DNA of 64,000 nucleotides from Emmonsiellopsis sp. PD_33 (Eukaryota > Ascomycota > Eurotiomycetes > Onygenales > Ajellomycetaceae). Of the stretch, positions 22,561-34,935 are shown piece by piece. Below the pieces are notes generated by a model, which was given only the letters and a program-made list of their open reading frames with translations, searched no databases and had not been told where the DNA came from. Each line of letters begins with the position of its first letter. The stretch's first letter is position 1. The translations under genes were made by a program, and so were the position numbers. The stretch lies in contig JANTQF010000126.1 in NCBI GenBank assembly GCA_032988165.1, positions 33,008 to 97,007 of the forward strand, written 5' to 3'.

Positions 22561-23990
22561 TGGATGAGCAAATAGGAAATGCTGGGGAGAAAGAATCTGA
22601 GAGGGAACCTTTTATCTTTTTGATTTCCTCCTACTCTTTCTTTTTACCCTTCGAGCAAGATTGATTTCATACATACCATATGGATCGATATGGTATGCGC
22701 AGCTCTGGTGTGATTTTTATCTGTTAACTATGCAACTGCAACTGCAAACTGCATAAGCCATGTTCATTCATTCATCGCAATATTCAATATCAATATAGAT
22801 AATATATTGACATTTGCCTGGCCCCCAGACTCCACTCCCATTATGAAGAAATAGGTGGATGAGGAGACGATATTGTCACTCCCAGCATAGATGTAACTAG
22901 GTAGCAGAAACGAAGTTGAAGTTGTAGAAAGTCAAGAGCAGAGCTTCGTTAAAATACTCGCCTATTAAAATAAGATTTTAACCATGCGGGCACTGGCCCG
23001 CATTTGACGCTTGAACCAATCTTTTAGTGTTTGTTACGTTAGTGGCCGCTACGGGGGACCAAATTATTTAGGCGCTGATGTTCCCCTGTCGCACCCTCGC
23101 GCCGTGAAAGTTATCTGGCATATAGATGGCATGAGATGCTAGGGATATGTAGGGGGACGAGATCATATATTTCCCCCTCGTTACTTTGGAAGAATTAACC
23201 AAGGAAGGCGGGGAAAGAAAGCAAAGAAGAGGGTAGTAAGTAGTCAGAGGGGCTGGGCTGGCTGCTTTAGTTAAAAGAGCTTAGAGGAGGGAAGTTCCTA
23301 GTTAACAAATTGAGAAAACTCGCAAAGAATGCCCCCCCAAACGAACGAACAAAGGAAAAAGGCTTTGAAAAAAGTGGTATCATGATTTCCCCTTTCCCCC
23401 CCGGTTGATTGCTGATTGCTGATTGCAGATTGCATATGCAGGACACACCCGTGGACGCAGCAAAACAAAAATAGAGCAGAGCAGAGCAGAGCAGAGCAAA
23501 CCCACCCAAATAACAAAACAAAAAACATGAAACTAAAACAATCAAGATTGAGAAGGCAACGGCACGGGAATATTAAAAAAGAGCTGTCGCGAACTGCGAA
23601 GAAAAGTAATTGGTAAAAAGAGGGCAGGGCGAGGGGAGACTGATCAAATTGCTTATCCGCTAACCCCCTGCGCCCCGATCTGTTCAGAATTTAAAAGAAA
23701 GATAGTAGGGAAAAACAAAGGAGGTATCAGTTATTGTCCCATTTCCATCCATCCACCTCACAATATCCGATTCCCACACCCCAATCCCATTCTCATCCCA
23801 TGCCATTATTATTATCATTCGTACTGGTATAAAATAGCTCAATAATCCCCCGGCTTTTGCATCAGGCTAGCCCTTGGCCACTTAACCCCTGAACACAGCA
23901 TGCAGGTACCTCGCATAGCCGCGCACACGCACCATGGATGTTACTCAACCCTCCATGGACCCGACAAATCCTTGGAAGCGAAGATGCCAC
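22561..23990. other. Convergent intergenic region
   Basis: It lies between the 3' ends of the 21031 gene and the CSC1-like gene. It contains GATTGC[T/A] x4 at 23407-23434 and AGAGC x5 at 23473-23497. No gene is supported. Confidence 0.45.
23407..23497 (+). repeat. Two short tandem arrays (GATTGCW x4, AGAGC x5)
   Basis: Four 7-bp units at 23407-23434 and five perfect 5-bp units at 23473-23497. Confidence 0.85.
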
Positions 23991-26954
23991 CTAATAATAA
24001 ATCTTCTCCTCATAAATAGGTGGTATTCCCTTATCCTCATCCCACGAGATTTTGTTCTTCTCATCGATGGTCGCATCTTCATCGGTAATCGCGATGTACT
24101 TGGATGTATGCGCAACTTCCTGCCTACTCACACCACCTGCATCACGAGGAATCCAGAGGAGTGGTGGCTGTGCGGTGACTGAGGGGTGAGAGTACGCCGT
24201 GGCCTCGACTTCGGGATCATAGGAGATGTCGGCAAAGTCGTGCGGGACGAGTTTGCGGAGCGTGGCGTAGTCGGCGAATTTGTCAGGACGGAGGAATTTG
24301 GCGATGATGCTTCCGTTGGGTTTGGGGATCAGGTCAGTGGGAGATGTGATTCCCTTCTCGGCGTCATGGCCGTTTCCGGTTGATGGACCGGCTTCGGCGT
24401 GTGGCTTGGTGTTCGAGTCACTGTCTTCACGGGCGGAACCATCCTGGAGGAGCAGGTCCTCTTCTTCAGATTCAAGATTGCGCGGGAGATAGTTTAGGAG
24501 AGGGGTGATAGCACTGTTGAGTGAGAAGTGATAGAGGACCATGAAAACAAGGAAGATAATCATGAGGATGAGAGGTCCAAGAGCGGCCTTACTCTTCGCA
24601 GTTCCGATCGCAAAGAGGCCAATCAAGCAGACGACCAGGAGGTAGCAGCCAACAAGGGTCTGCTGCAGGGCTCGAGGGTAAATCATGCCCTTGGTGTCGA
24701 TGTTTGCGTTGGTGACGTAAAGCATGTTGTAGCGATATGCGACATAGAACAAAAAGAGACCGATAGTAGCGAAACCAAGGACCAATGGAGCGATAGCACC
24801 GTAGGTAATGGCTAGCACGTGGATTAGCATGAATACACTGACAAGACCAGTATAGGATTACTTACCAATCACGCAAAGATTGGTCAGGACGGGCAAAACA
24901 GTTCCCCAGCCCATTCCAGACAGGTTTGCCCATCGGTTATACATCTTTCGGGGGGTATTATCCAACAGCTTCCCGAGAATTTTCGAGATAATGAGGCCTG
25001 CAATTTGAAGGAGAGTGCCGGCAGTGAAGGTCAGACCCTGGAGAATGAAGTACGCAATATAAAAGTTAGACGCTTTGGGAATATTTTGGGCCAGCATGGA
25101 AGCGGCATTTTGCGGCTCCTGAATGATTTTGACAACGGCGCTCGAGGCGGCTGAAGAAATTGTCACAACGAGGAACACCTGGACAATCTGGAATCCGAAA
25201 TAGAAGTTCTGAGTTCTAAGCTCTACGGCGGCTGTTGTCGGTACACCACCAAGTTTTGCCATCACTATGGTTTGGATATTAGTTTAGAGCCAGGGCCAGG
25301 GAACAATGTCAGCACTTACATCGGAGAATAATGGGCAAAAGAGCCATGAGGACTGCCAGGAGAATTACAGGGAGAAGCGAGGTAATGAGGCCCAAAATGA
25401 CCGGCGGGCATTTATTAATGAATTCAAGGAAGGGAACCTTTTCGATCAGGAAATTGATGTTCGAGATGGCACCGACAACAGCAACGGGGATTGCCCAGAA
25501 GATGATGAGGGCAACAACAAAGGCGATGGTGGCAGCATTTCGAATGACGAGTTCCCACCACTTGATCCGCAGGTTGGGCCAGATAATATCAGCCGGATTG
25601 AGGCCAATAAATCGTGGGGCCATGTGAAGGGGTTGGTTATGGGCGAGCATCTGATAGGCAGACTGGGCTTCGTTCTGGGTATAGAATTCAACAAACACGG
25701 ACGACAGCTTTTTGGCATCAGCACCACGATGCTTCTGTTGCAGGGCTTCGATTTCGGGCTTCAAGCGCTCGATCTCGGTTCTGGACCAGTTGATGGTGTC
25801 GACCTTCTTGCCAATGATTGGCTTCAGTCTGTGGGTTGGTCGCTGCGAGGGTTTAATCCAGCGAGCAGCCACCGAGCCAGATTCTCCATCAGCTCCATCG
25901 CCTACAGGAAGCTCCGTGTCGTGGTTTTCTTCGTCCGCTGGCCGTCCCTTCAAGGCCTTGATGCGTGCTCCGTTCGCCAATTTGATCAGCTTGGTCTCGG
26001 CTCCCTCCAGCTTAAAGGCAACCTTGTCCCGCTCCGAGACCAACTTTTCCAATTCTGAGGTGTCCGTTGGGAACCAAACATTCTTTACTTTATCGTTTCC
26101 ATAAATGCGTCGAACCTTGGCTTCGTTCAGATATTCCTCAGGGACGGAGGTAAACAGAACGGTCTTGGAGGAGATACGGGCCGCATAAAGAGGAGACAAA
26201 AAGTACGCCTGGCGCAGGTTGATAAAGAAGATGCTCTCACGGGTAACCATGAAGAAAATAAAGCCTATGAGGCGTCCGTGTTAGCATGCGGGATGCAGAA
26301 AATGCACCCAAACTTAGTGGACGTGCAGGGGTTCATCAAATGCGCTCCACCTCTCAAAACAACATACCAACAAAGATCCAGGCGACAAATGTATGGGCAT
26401 AGTATTTATTCAGATTGCCCACCACGTTGCCAAAGGTAAGAAGATCCAGTTGCTGCTTCCCACCACCCCCTGTCGCGTTGACGGGAAACAGGATAGGCCA
26501 AGTGATCAAACAACCAACGAAGCAGATGGTGGTCGCGATTTTCAGATACCGAAGAAGAAGATAAGCGTCGAGGGAGTGATGTCGCAACACATATTCATCA
26601 GACAATTTGGCCATGGAGGTTATCCAGCCAAAGATGCCAGGCGACGGCGCGGGCGTCCGTTCAACCTCCCGCAGAGATCCAATGTAGGTTCTGGGCGCAT
26701 ACTGGCGACGCTGGCTTTGACGAAGGACGATGAAGAGGAGGACCATAGCCGCCGATATAATGAGGGTGGGGACCAAGGTCGACACCAGCCCGGAGGCAGA
26801 GTTGGAGGCATCTTTGGGGTCTTCGGTGTCCTGGGAGAGCAGACTTGTCAGCACTTGTCCGCGCACAGCATAGGAGACAGCATTGCGATCCGCGAAGCCA
26901 GGCGCAGATGGAATTGGGGGTGGACAGGTCGACTGAGAGAGACTTGCTTACCAT
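23991..26954 (-). CDS. CSC1/OSCA-type calcium-permeable channel (DUF221/RSN1 family), five exons
   Basis: Exons on the minus strand are 26954-26952, 26830-26368, 26264-25320, 25264-24866 and 24811-23991, giving 876 residues. The first coding exon is only ATG, directly followed by a GTAAGC donor. Domains in order: an N-terminal three-helix part (from SASGLVSTLVPTLI to about residue 180), a cytosolic domain with VLFTSVPEEYL and an SVFVEFYTQNEAQSAYQ strand-helix pair, a seven-helix channel core (from IKWWELVIRNAAT onward, through MAKLGGVPTTAAVE to the GFATIGLFLFYVAYRYN helix), and a hydrophilic PHM7-type tail ending ISWDEDKGIPPIYEEKIYY. Relatives include yeast Csc1, Phm7 and Rsn1, which sit in plasma or internal membranes; Csc1/OSCA proteins are osmotically or mechanically gated cation channels. 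The length is usual for the family. Channel activity is inferred from the family. Confidence 0.93.
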
Positions 26955-29900
26955 GGCTGCTGGAATCCGCTGTCAACACTGCTGGAGAAGCTGATGGTGC
27001 TGAGAACAGCGATGCAAATTGGAGCGACAGCTCACAGGAGCAGAGCAGACAATACCCCCGTGCGCGCAGAAGAGAAGAGCAAAGAGGGGGGAGATTCAAA
27101 TAACGGTTTGACAAACGAGAACGAAAGAGTGGCGGCGAAGCGGATATATGAACGACAGAAAGAAGGTGGAATATCACCAGCAGCGAACGAGTGGAGAGAC
27201 AACAACGCAGCAACACAAACAACCAGCAAATCAGAACGAGTGGACGCTGCTCAAGCACACGAAGGCAAAAAACAAGCTTGCAGGTTGCAGCCCGTCTATT
27301 TGCGCAGAGGATGTCCCGTTTCCCGCCACCAGGTGTGTCTCGAGCAACCCAAAATCCAGGACAGCGATGGTGGGCTCTCTCCAGGTTATCTCGCGCAGGC
27401 TAACTGGCTTTTTTTCACTAGCCGCGGCCAGCGTGACGAACCAGGCTTTGCTTCGCCGGAGGAGATCGAGATCTACGGGGCTGCGAGGTCCACGGTTGAG
27501 GATCCTGTCTATCTCGATTCTCTGGCTCTACGGAGGACGCTTCACCACGCTTGCTCCCTCGCGCTTTGAGTGAAGACCCAAGAGTGAACCTAACCTCGCC
27601 TGGGGAGATTCACAATCTTGATTCTGCTGGTGCATTAGCCTGTTCTCCTGGGCTGGCTGAGCCAATCTGTGGCAAGTTTCACACTAAAAAATGCCTGCCA
27701 GCCAGGGCTTTTCAACTCTCTGACCAAGTTACCATACGGCCAGGATCTGAGATCTCTCCCACAGTGACAACCAGGGCAAACCGTGGGTTGCGAAAGGGGG
27801 GCTTTCCATTGTTATCATTTAAACTTCGAGCTCTGGCCTTGGTTAATCTCCACCTCTGTGACTTGTGAGTCGTGATTGTATGCGCTGAATCAACAAACCA
27901 GCCCAGACAGCAGGCCCTCGAGAGGTCAGGCCGAACTCCAATCCCCAGATCCTATGGACAATAGCATGGCTTGCAGCGTGGTGAATTCATCCTCGAATTT
28001 GGCTTAAGAAAAGTAGCTCCCGATAATGTCCAAGTGGGGGATCTGGGTGGAGAGCCATGGAGTCTCCCACTTCACAACCACGTCACTTAATCCCAAGATC
28101 CCGTTTTCTCGCTGCGGGTGTCAATTGGCCAACTTGAAATCTCGACCTCGTTTCCCTCCTGGCGATTGGCCAAGTTAAAAAAGAAAAGAAAAGGAACCAG
28201 AAGTCGACCTCGAACCCCGGCGAGCAAATGTGTTGGTGTGTATCAAGACTTGAAAATTACGCCATTTTTGCCTCCTGCTCGGCTGCTCCCCTGTTTCTGC
28301 AGCGATATGCGAGTTTCCTGTCGGATGACGCATATGGCTAGGGTTGATCCCCAGCTACCTTAATTCTCGAGGTAGTACGGAGTATCCCATAGCTCGCCGA
28401 ACTACAACAGCAGAGGATGAAAATCGTTGTGCGACACTACTACTCACAATTACCCAAGGAAAATACTCTATGAAAGCGTCTCCTTCGGCTCCATGCGAGG
28501 GCAAAAAAGAGAAAAATCAAAACTCAAGCCGAACGCAGATTGGGATAATCGATAATTCGGCCTGCCAAGGGAGATAGCGCCCAAATAACAAAGTTTAAAA
28601 TATGTGGAGCAGGAAGATTCATCGGTGGCAAATCATATTTTGGCGCCTGCGATTCAACTTTTCCAATTAACCTTCGCCTGTTCAGAATTGATAGGGGTGG
28701 TCGTTTCCTCCACGCAGTATCTACTTTTTGGATAAGCTTTTTTAACCATCGCGTTGACGCTGGCCAAAGAGGCTCATTATGACATGAGAAACCCCCTCTC
28801 ATTAAGGAAAAGATCTCATAGAGTTTGTCGCTAGGATCCGCAAACCGGTCGTCAAATCAGTCCTACGCCACGTCAGTTTTAACTGTGCGACATGAGCATG
28901 CGAAATGTATGGGGTACAGCGTACAGAATGGCTATCTGCATACGGAGTTCCCAACCTGCCTATCAAATGCACAACTACATCGTTATGTCGTCACTTAACA
29001 CTCAAAATTGTGAAATCAATGATGAGCAATGGTGAAAATCCATGGTCGTTCAACCGCATCTAGGAGCGATACTTAACCATTTAAGTGCGCCATTCTTCGG
29101 CGTTCGGTTGAAACGCGTTTACGAAGATATGCATGATCTTCCCTTCACAGCCTTGGACCTTGGACCTTGGCTAAATTTCACACATGGCCGGTACCTCCCT
29201 TGTGCTTTGCAGCATGCGAAAATCCCAACCAGAGTCCAACTGGGTTCTTTGCTCGATGAAATCTTCCCCGCTGCCTAACATAATTCCTCATGAACTAGGC
29301 AGTGCTTGGTGATCAGGAGACTGGAGAACTGTCTGCTTGGTCAATGATCATTTGAATGCGGTGGTACTAGGCAGGGCTAAGGATGTCAAAGGCGTCTAAT
29401 GCGGTGGTGAAAAAAAAGGTCAAACTCAGGGGCAGATTGCAATATCCCACGGTGACATTTTGCAAATCCATGGATTTGGGGTGATGAGGTGATGAGCCGT
29501 TTGAATTCGACATGCCAGTCACACAATTTGTGAAGGCATCAAAGAATTGTTTCGTGTACGGATACCCAGGGAATAGCATATGAGAGCTGGGAGTTCCCGA
29601 GGGAATGGTTCTAATTTCCCGCTCTTCAGACGAAGCCATCGCGTCGAAGCCGCCACGGTTTCTTCCCCACAGAAGATGGAGGAACAGGGCTGCTTGGTGA
29701 CCTCATACACACTCTGCTGAGATCAGACAGCTGAATGGACCGTGCACGACTCCGTGCTCTCCGCTTCGCCATTCTTTGTTGTGTTATCCCATAGATCTGA
29801 TAACCGCAAACGGCCTACTTTGTTGACGTCCATCATCAGGAAGCTCCATCAAATTCTGGCCTTGCATTCCTCCTCAACACTGAAGAGTCCATCCCAGGGG

Positions 29901-32040
29901 GTCAGACCAACTGGTCTGGTGCCCGTGGAACCCCATGTCTTCACCACGAAGTCTATCTCTATGACTGTGAAACGGGGAATGCAATGACCGGGCTGACGAT
30001 CGTAATTCAGACACCCGGCGGGATAGTTACTGAAATGTCGACGATCTTAAGGGGGGAGTGTGGCTTTGATACTTGGTGTCAAGCCACGACGCAAAATCTT
30101 CTCTGTTTCTTCATCAATGCGCGGGATCGCAAGACCTCCACCAAGACCACCACTGGCGTTGTTTGAACTTTGACACAGTCCCAAAAATTGCGAACGATTT
30201 TGTTTCATCATGGATAGTATTTGAGGCAATAGGGGGATTAGGAGGGTAAGGGAGAACCAAGCAACTAACCATGAGTTCCAAGAGTGTCGTCCCTGACCAT
30301 TATTTCCCCTCCGCCCCTCGCGCTACCAATTATTCACTCACTCCCCCGAACTGTCAGCCTAGCAGCCAAGTTGCGAAACCTGTACCATTCAGATTCAAAA
30401 GTCCTCCTCTTATTTTCTCGGGCTTTGAGAATCTCATCTCTCCTCCAATACTTTCTACATCCAGTTGAAATCGGCACACACACATTGATGCTTTTCCAAC
30501 GAGATGACAAGACTCAATCCCTGTGGCACATTCCACCAATCCTGTTCAGCCTTATCACCTATTCAAATAACTTGGCACTAGCAATAAGCAGAGGACATTC
30601 AACATTCTTTTCAGACATTGCCATTATTGATTGGGGTCGCTGGAGACCTTGATGGGAGTGTAAGAGGGAAAAGCAATAAGTCCTATGCAATGGGATACTA
30701 CAGTCAGCTAATAAGAATGGAGTGGGCCTTATCTACTCTCATTCTTTTAGTTGCAACAGTCCATATTATATCACTGTTCACGCCTGATGCATTTATAAAA
30801 AAAAATGCTCTCAATGGGATTAATCCCTATGCAATAGAGTACTACATAGAATCGTGATCCCCTTGCCTTTTTTGCCTGGGTAATACCCAAGCTTGAATAT
30901 CTGTTTCCTCGGGTTGCGGAGTTGGCTATTATAACTACACTACACTAATGAAACCGTACTAATCCGTGCAAAAAAAAAAAAAAAAAAGCGCACGAGGGGA
31001 TATAGTGGGGATTGCTACGGATGCGTTGTAGTTACACGGCTTGATTTGCTGGTTGGGTAAACTGGTGCAGCTATCTGTTGCGCAAAGGTGAGGGGAAGAG
31101 GGATAGGCGGGTAGGCACGTATGGAGGGGGAAGAGGCGGACGGATGAATGAATGGTGTTGTGGTTATTTAGTTGGGTTTTGAAAAAGGGGGGAGGAGAGT
31201 GGGTATATAGATTTCCAAGATTCGTTGCTCGAGGGGCGGATTGTTATTGCTTGGTCCTATATGTTGACGGTTTCCTTTTTTTGTTGGTCTTTCTAAAGGG
31301 AACACTGGGTAGATTGCGATTGCATAGGATATATATGTTATAGGAGAGTAGAAAATTCCCCGTGGGTTTGCGGAATAGAGCAATTTGATTGTCCCCTCTT
31401 CTAAGAAGCTAGGAAATACATTTGAACCGCGGATATAAATAAGTTTAGAAAAAAGCGAACTGACGGCTGGAGACGGGGAAAGACAAGAGAGGTAACGTAA
31501 TGAAAAAGAGTGAAGGGATCTTGCCACATCTTTGCGGTAGTTTGGGTAAAATGATAAGTATAAACGATTTTGGTGGACACGTAGTCAAATTCCCATCGAT
31601 ATGAGCCTAGTTGCTCGCCCTGCGAAATGATACTACTGAACAAAAATGCGCCATATGGAAGGAGATAATAAAAATGAATTACATAACGAGGCAGGATACT
31701 AATTCCTAGAGTAGTCTCTGAATCATTTTGTCGTCGAATATTCGTGCAAAAAGGGGTTGTTAGCGAACCCGCTGATTCGGGCACGCGTCAGGCGTTAGGC
31801 TTTAGTGGGCAAGGTTCGGTGGCATCCTTGAGAGCAAAAACCGTGGGAAGGTGGTATGGCCATATACGGCTTGTGGAAACGAAAGATCGGGGATGAGATG
31901 GATAACTTGATCGACCAGAAGCGGAAGATACTAGGATTTGCCGCAGAGCGAAACAAGTGTTTACCAAATGAGCATGAAACGGACGAGACCATCTGCGGCG
32001 CAGAGACCGAAACCGAACGGGATTTACTGGTGCCAAAGCT
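26955..32040. other. Gene-poor region of about 5 kb
   Basis: The first kilobase is presumably promoter/leader of the CSC1-like gene. The remainder has only short open frames without recognisable features. It contains a TACGGAGTA at 28376-28384, an A18 run at 30970-30987, and a 22-bp imperfect direct repeat (30682-30703 and 30826-30847, 18 of 22 matching). No gene, tRNA or transposon is supported. Confidence 0.45.
30970..30987 (+). repeat. A18 homopolymer
   Basis: Eighteen consecutive A residues. No upstream retroelement-like frame was found to explain it as a poly-A tail. Confidence 0.9.
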
Positions 32041-33762
32041 TCACTCGACTAACTCCACACGATGTTCGGATTCGACGAGTTTCCAGACCTCTTTTTCGAA
32101 TTTCGCAACGGTAATGTTGAAATCCGGCACCTTGAGCATCAGGAAAGATAGGAGCAGCTCGGTGAATTGGAACGAGAGCGGTGGTGGAAGGAACTTGAAG
32201 AGATCTACCACATCGCCAACATCCCAGGCCCGTTTTGGGTTTTTAAGGTCATAATCGCAGATATCATCCAGTAACATCCAAAGTAATGACTCAACCTGAT
32301 AACCATCGTGGAGACCGTGCTGGTATATATTTGCGACCAGCTGCTCAAGGTATCGGACACATTTCTCAGGAGAATTCTTGTAATCCAAAACAGCAATATT
32401 GAGATAAATCAAAGCTGATGTGCGGCACACTTCATGAACCTCATATTTTACCACCCATGGGCGATCTGCATCAGGTATGTGGGTCGGGTGCGGACCAGGG
32501 GATAGGATTAGATACAGAGGGGCTGTATATTGGAACACAGCTTTCCGTTGAGGGAAATATGAGAGGAATTGGGGATGGTGATGATCTATCGCTAAAGCCT
32601 CGGCTTTCCGAAGAAAAGATACCAAGTCTAAAGCATGCTTCTCCAGTAGTGGGACGTTGCGCTTGCGCACGAAAGTGCGACAATAATGTGTAAAGCTTGG
32701 GAGTATGGGCATTTCTGAGGTCTGAAGGCCCTCCAATGCTCTTCGCAGGTACTGATCCGATTTATCGTTATTCCCATATCTTGTTTCTTGAACAGATAAT
32801 GCTGTCAGCGCCACGGTGGAAGCATCATCAGGCTGGCCTTCTCTGTCCTTGAGGTACTGTGAAACCATGGTTTCGGACTGGGATACGTAGGAGGTAGACT
32901 GAGGCGTACCGCTCGAAGCACAGACGCAAGCACGATAACGTGCGGTATAAGTCAATATGGCAATGTGAAACGTCATCGGATCGTGCATGGTGTTTCTGAA
33001 AACTGCTCTCTTTATGTATGTGTTTGGGCCTGACCAGTATGATAACTTTGAAATATAGCAATCAACTAACTCTTGGTCCTCATTAGTTAGCGTCAGGGGT
33101 AAGGTATCGAAAGGATCAAATCCGGTAGCACCGATCATCCTTTTGGGAGCCAGGGGCCCGCTTAGGTGCGACGGCGCTTGATATGACTTGGGGGTTAGGT
33201 GTTCATCCTCAGCCCTCTCGTCCTTCGGGACCTGTTGTAGAATAACTGTTAGCAACCTGTACACGGTGCATGCGCGAGATAGAACGAGGGGAGGGATGAT
33301 ACTAGTGATCGAAATTTGGTTGCATACCTTATGATGAGATATGGGTACATGGGTAATATAACGATGAATATGATGAAGCGAACTTCCTGGTGTATCTTCG
33401 CTCGATCGTCTTCTCCACGCGAGACCCCGAGAGGGACGGGAACGTTGGAAACCGAGTATCCCACTTGACATAGATTCGCTCTTCTCCTTTTTCTTCTCTT
33501 GAATATGATGCTTCATGACATGAGAACGTTTCCCTTTATTGTTTGATGGGGCATTATCGACGAAGAAAAAGGTTCTAGTAGGTGTTTCGACGGCGGTTCC
33601 CATGTCCAAACCCCCAAGGGTTTGGGGGGACGGGGTTTGTTCTTCATCGGGTGGGGGGGCCGCTGCAAAAGGGTCAACATTGGGAATAATAGAGAGGGTG
33701 AACCCGACATTTTTCCTCGCCATACCTTGGTTGTCTTCCTCTGCACGAGTGGAAGGCACCAT
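32041..33762 (-). CDS. Fungal 'tachykinin family'/regulator-like protein, two exons
   Basis: Exons 33762-33328 and 33231-32041 give 541 residues. The 96-nt intron is a multiple of three and has no stop, so an unspliced reading is also open. It nevertheless has GTATGC, a GCTAAC branch site and CAG, so I remove it. The N-terminus carries FFFVDNAPSNNKGKRSHVMKHH. This FVxxxxP...K..RSHVMxxH pattern is the hallmark of proteins automatically labelled 'tachykinin family' in Eurotiomycetes; the label has no relation to animal peptides. After a basic linker comes a helical region (DPFDTLPLTLTNEDQELVDC onward) that resembles the fungal-specific transcription-factor C-terminal fold, suggesting a nuclear regulator that lacks a visible Zn2Cys6 domain. 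The second Met (33720) could be the start. Confidence 0.75.
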   Translation of the reverse strand: MVPSTRAEEDNQGMARKNVGFTLSIIPNVDPFAAAPPPDEEQTPSPQTLGGLDMGTAVETPTRTFFFVDNAPSNNKGKRSHVMKHHIQEKKKEKSESMSSGILGFQRSRPSRGLAWRRRSSEDTPGSSLHHIHRYITHVPISHHKVCNQISITSIIPPLVLSRACTVYRLLTVILQQVPKDERAEDEHLTPKSYQAPSHLSGPLAPKRMIGATGFDPFDTLPLTLTNEDQELVDCYISKLSYWSGPNTYIKRAVFRNTMHDPMTFHIAILTYTARYRACVCASSGTPQSTSYVSQSETMVSQYLKDREGQPDDASTVALTALSVQETRYGNNDKSDQYLRRALEGLQTSEMPILPSFTHYCRTFVRKRNVPLLEKHALDLVSFLRKAEALAIDHHHPQFLSYFPQRKAVFQYTAPLYLILSPGPHPTHIPDADRPWVVKYEVHEVCRTSALIYLNIAVLDYKNSPEKCVRYLEQLVANIYQHGLHDGYQVESLLWMLLDDICDYDLKNPKRAWDVGDVVDLFKFLPPPLSFQFTELLLSFLMLKVPDFNITVAKFEKEVWKLVESEHRVELVE

Positions 33763-34935
33763 AATGCATTGCTCTATCTATTCCCCGGCGAATGTTATTC
33801 AACCCTGCCAGACGCTCCAGAAGCGGCTTCTATCATTGTACCCCAAAAGGCTATTCGATCCGGCATAAGTAGACTTGGCCGATTTTGTAGGCTTTGTCGC
33901 CGGAAATCCAGGGGTGAATTGGTCTAAAACAAGATTAACGCGGTACTTTCTTTGTACAGAAATAAACCAGAGTTGTATGGCAAGGGGAACGTGAGGGCTT
34001 CTTGTGTTGCCAGAGAGTGATAGTTGATTGGTTGTGTGAGAATAACGGCAGGGAATGAGCAGAACCGAATAAGGATGCGAGCCAGGTATCCAGACGGATG
34101 AGGTGGACAACAATAAAATATCAAGAGGTCCGTTGGGGGCAAATAGAGCGGATACAGAAGACTGATTACACCGGATTTCGGTCCTGAGATGTTGATTTGT
34201 CTGCGGGTGGATGGTGGGAGGCAGTGAGACTGTTGATGGAGGTGGAGATTCCTGAGGCAGTCCGATGCGCTAGCCAAGCACCAGCAAATTCGTTGCTGCG
34301 GGCGGGCATGCCAAAGTTTCCTGCTCCTGTTGAGCGGCTGGACCAGCTGTGGTGCCCGGCGCAGGGTGTCAAACCAGGGCTAAAGAAGCAATGAGGCCGC
34401 TCATATCCGTCTCTGGGGCCTATTGTCCCGATACATGTGGTGAGGACCGTCCATAGATGGTGATACTGTGGTGGGAGACGATAGTGGCCAGGGACGGCTA
34501 CAATTCAAGGGATAGATGAGGTCCCGTGCACGCTGGACTTTGGAATTGCGTTCCGTCCCGGTGGCATTGATGATTGATCCCCTGCGATCTCCCCTCGACT
34601 CTTGGGTCCTTGGATGATGGACGATGGACGATGGATGGATGGATGCAGCATTTGCTGCATTGGGAAAAGCGGATGGGCTTGGCTGCATGACTAAGCTCAA
34701 ACCACTTTACGCGTCGGTGATCGGGCCGATGATGTTCCGTGACGCGTTCGCGTTTTGACGCGTTTTGTCTTCCATTTTGTTTTTTCAACCTCAGTCGACA
34801 CAGCTCCAATTCCGCCAGCTGCCAGCCGCCCTCTCCCTCACCCCCCTCATCCTCTAGCACCTCTATTAGCAGGCCAATTCGTCTTGCGCCTCTGTTTCCG
34901 ACGGTCTTAATCTGGGAGTAATTTCCCGCGTCACC
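33763..34935. other. Divergent promoter of the tachykinin-like gene and MCM6
   Basis: No gene is supported. The MCM6-proximal part holds three ACGCGT boxes (separate entry) and a GATGGACGATGGATGG low-complexity tract near 34616-34645. Confidence 0.5.
34709..34763. promoter_or_regulatory. Cluster of three MCB (ACGCGT) boxes upstream of MCM6
   Basis: ACGCGT occurs at 34709-34714, 34742-34747 and 34758-34763, within 55 bases and about 175-230 bases before the MCM6 start. ACGCGT is the MluI cell-cycle box bound by MBF (Mbp1-Swi6), which drives G1/S expression of replication genes in yeasts. Clustering in front of a replication gene makes a functional role likely. Confidence 0.8.

Noticed and set aside
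30682..30847. Imperfect 22-bp direct repeat as a possible target-site or terminal repeat
   Set aside because: Only 18 of 22 positions match and nothing transposon-like lies between the copies.
31401..31784. Minus-strand frame of 127 codons
   Set aside because: No ATG-supported conserved start or motif; isolated in a gene-poor region.
33232..33327. Unspliced reading of the tachykinin-like gene
   Set aside because: The stretch is open and a multiple of three, but has a donor, a GCTAAC branch site and an acceptor, and its sequence lacks protein-like character.
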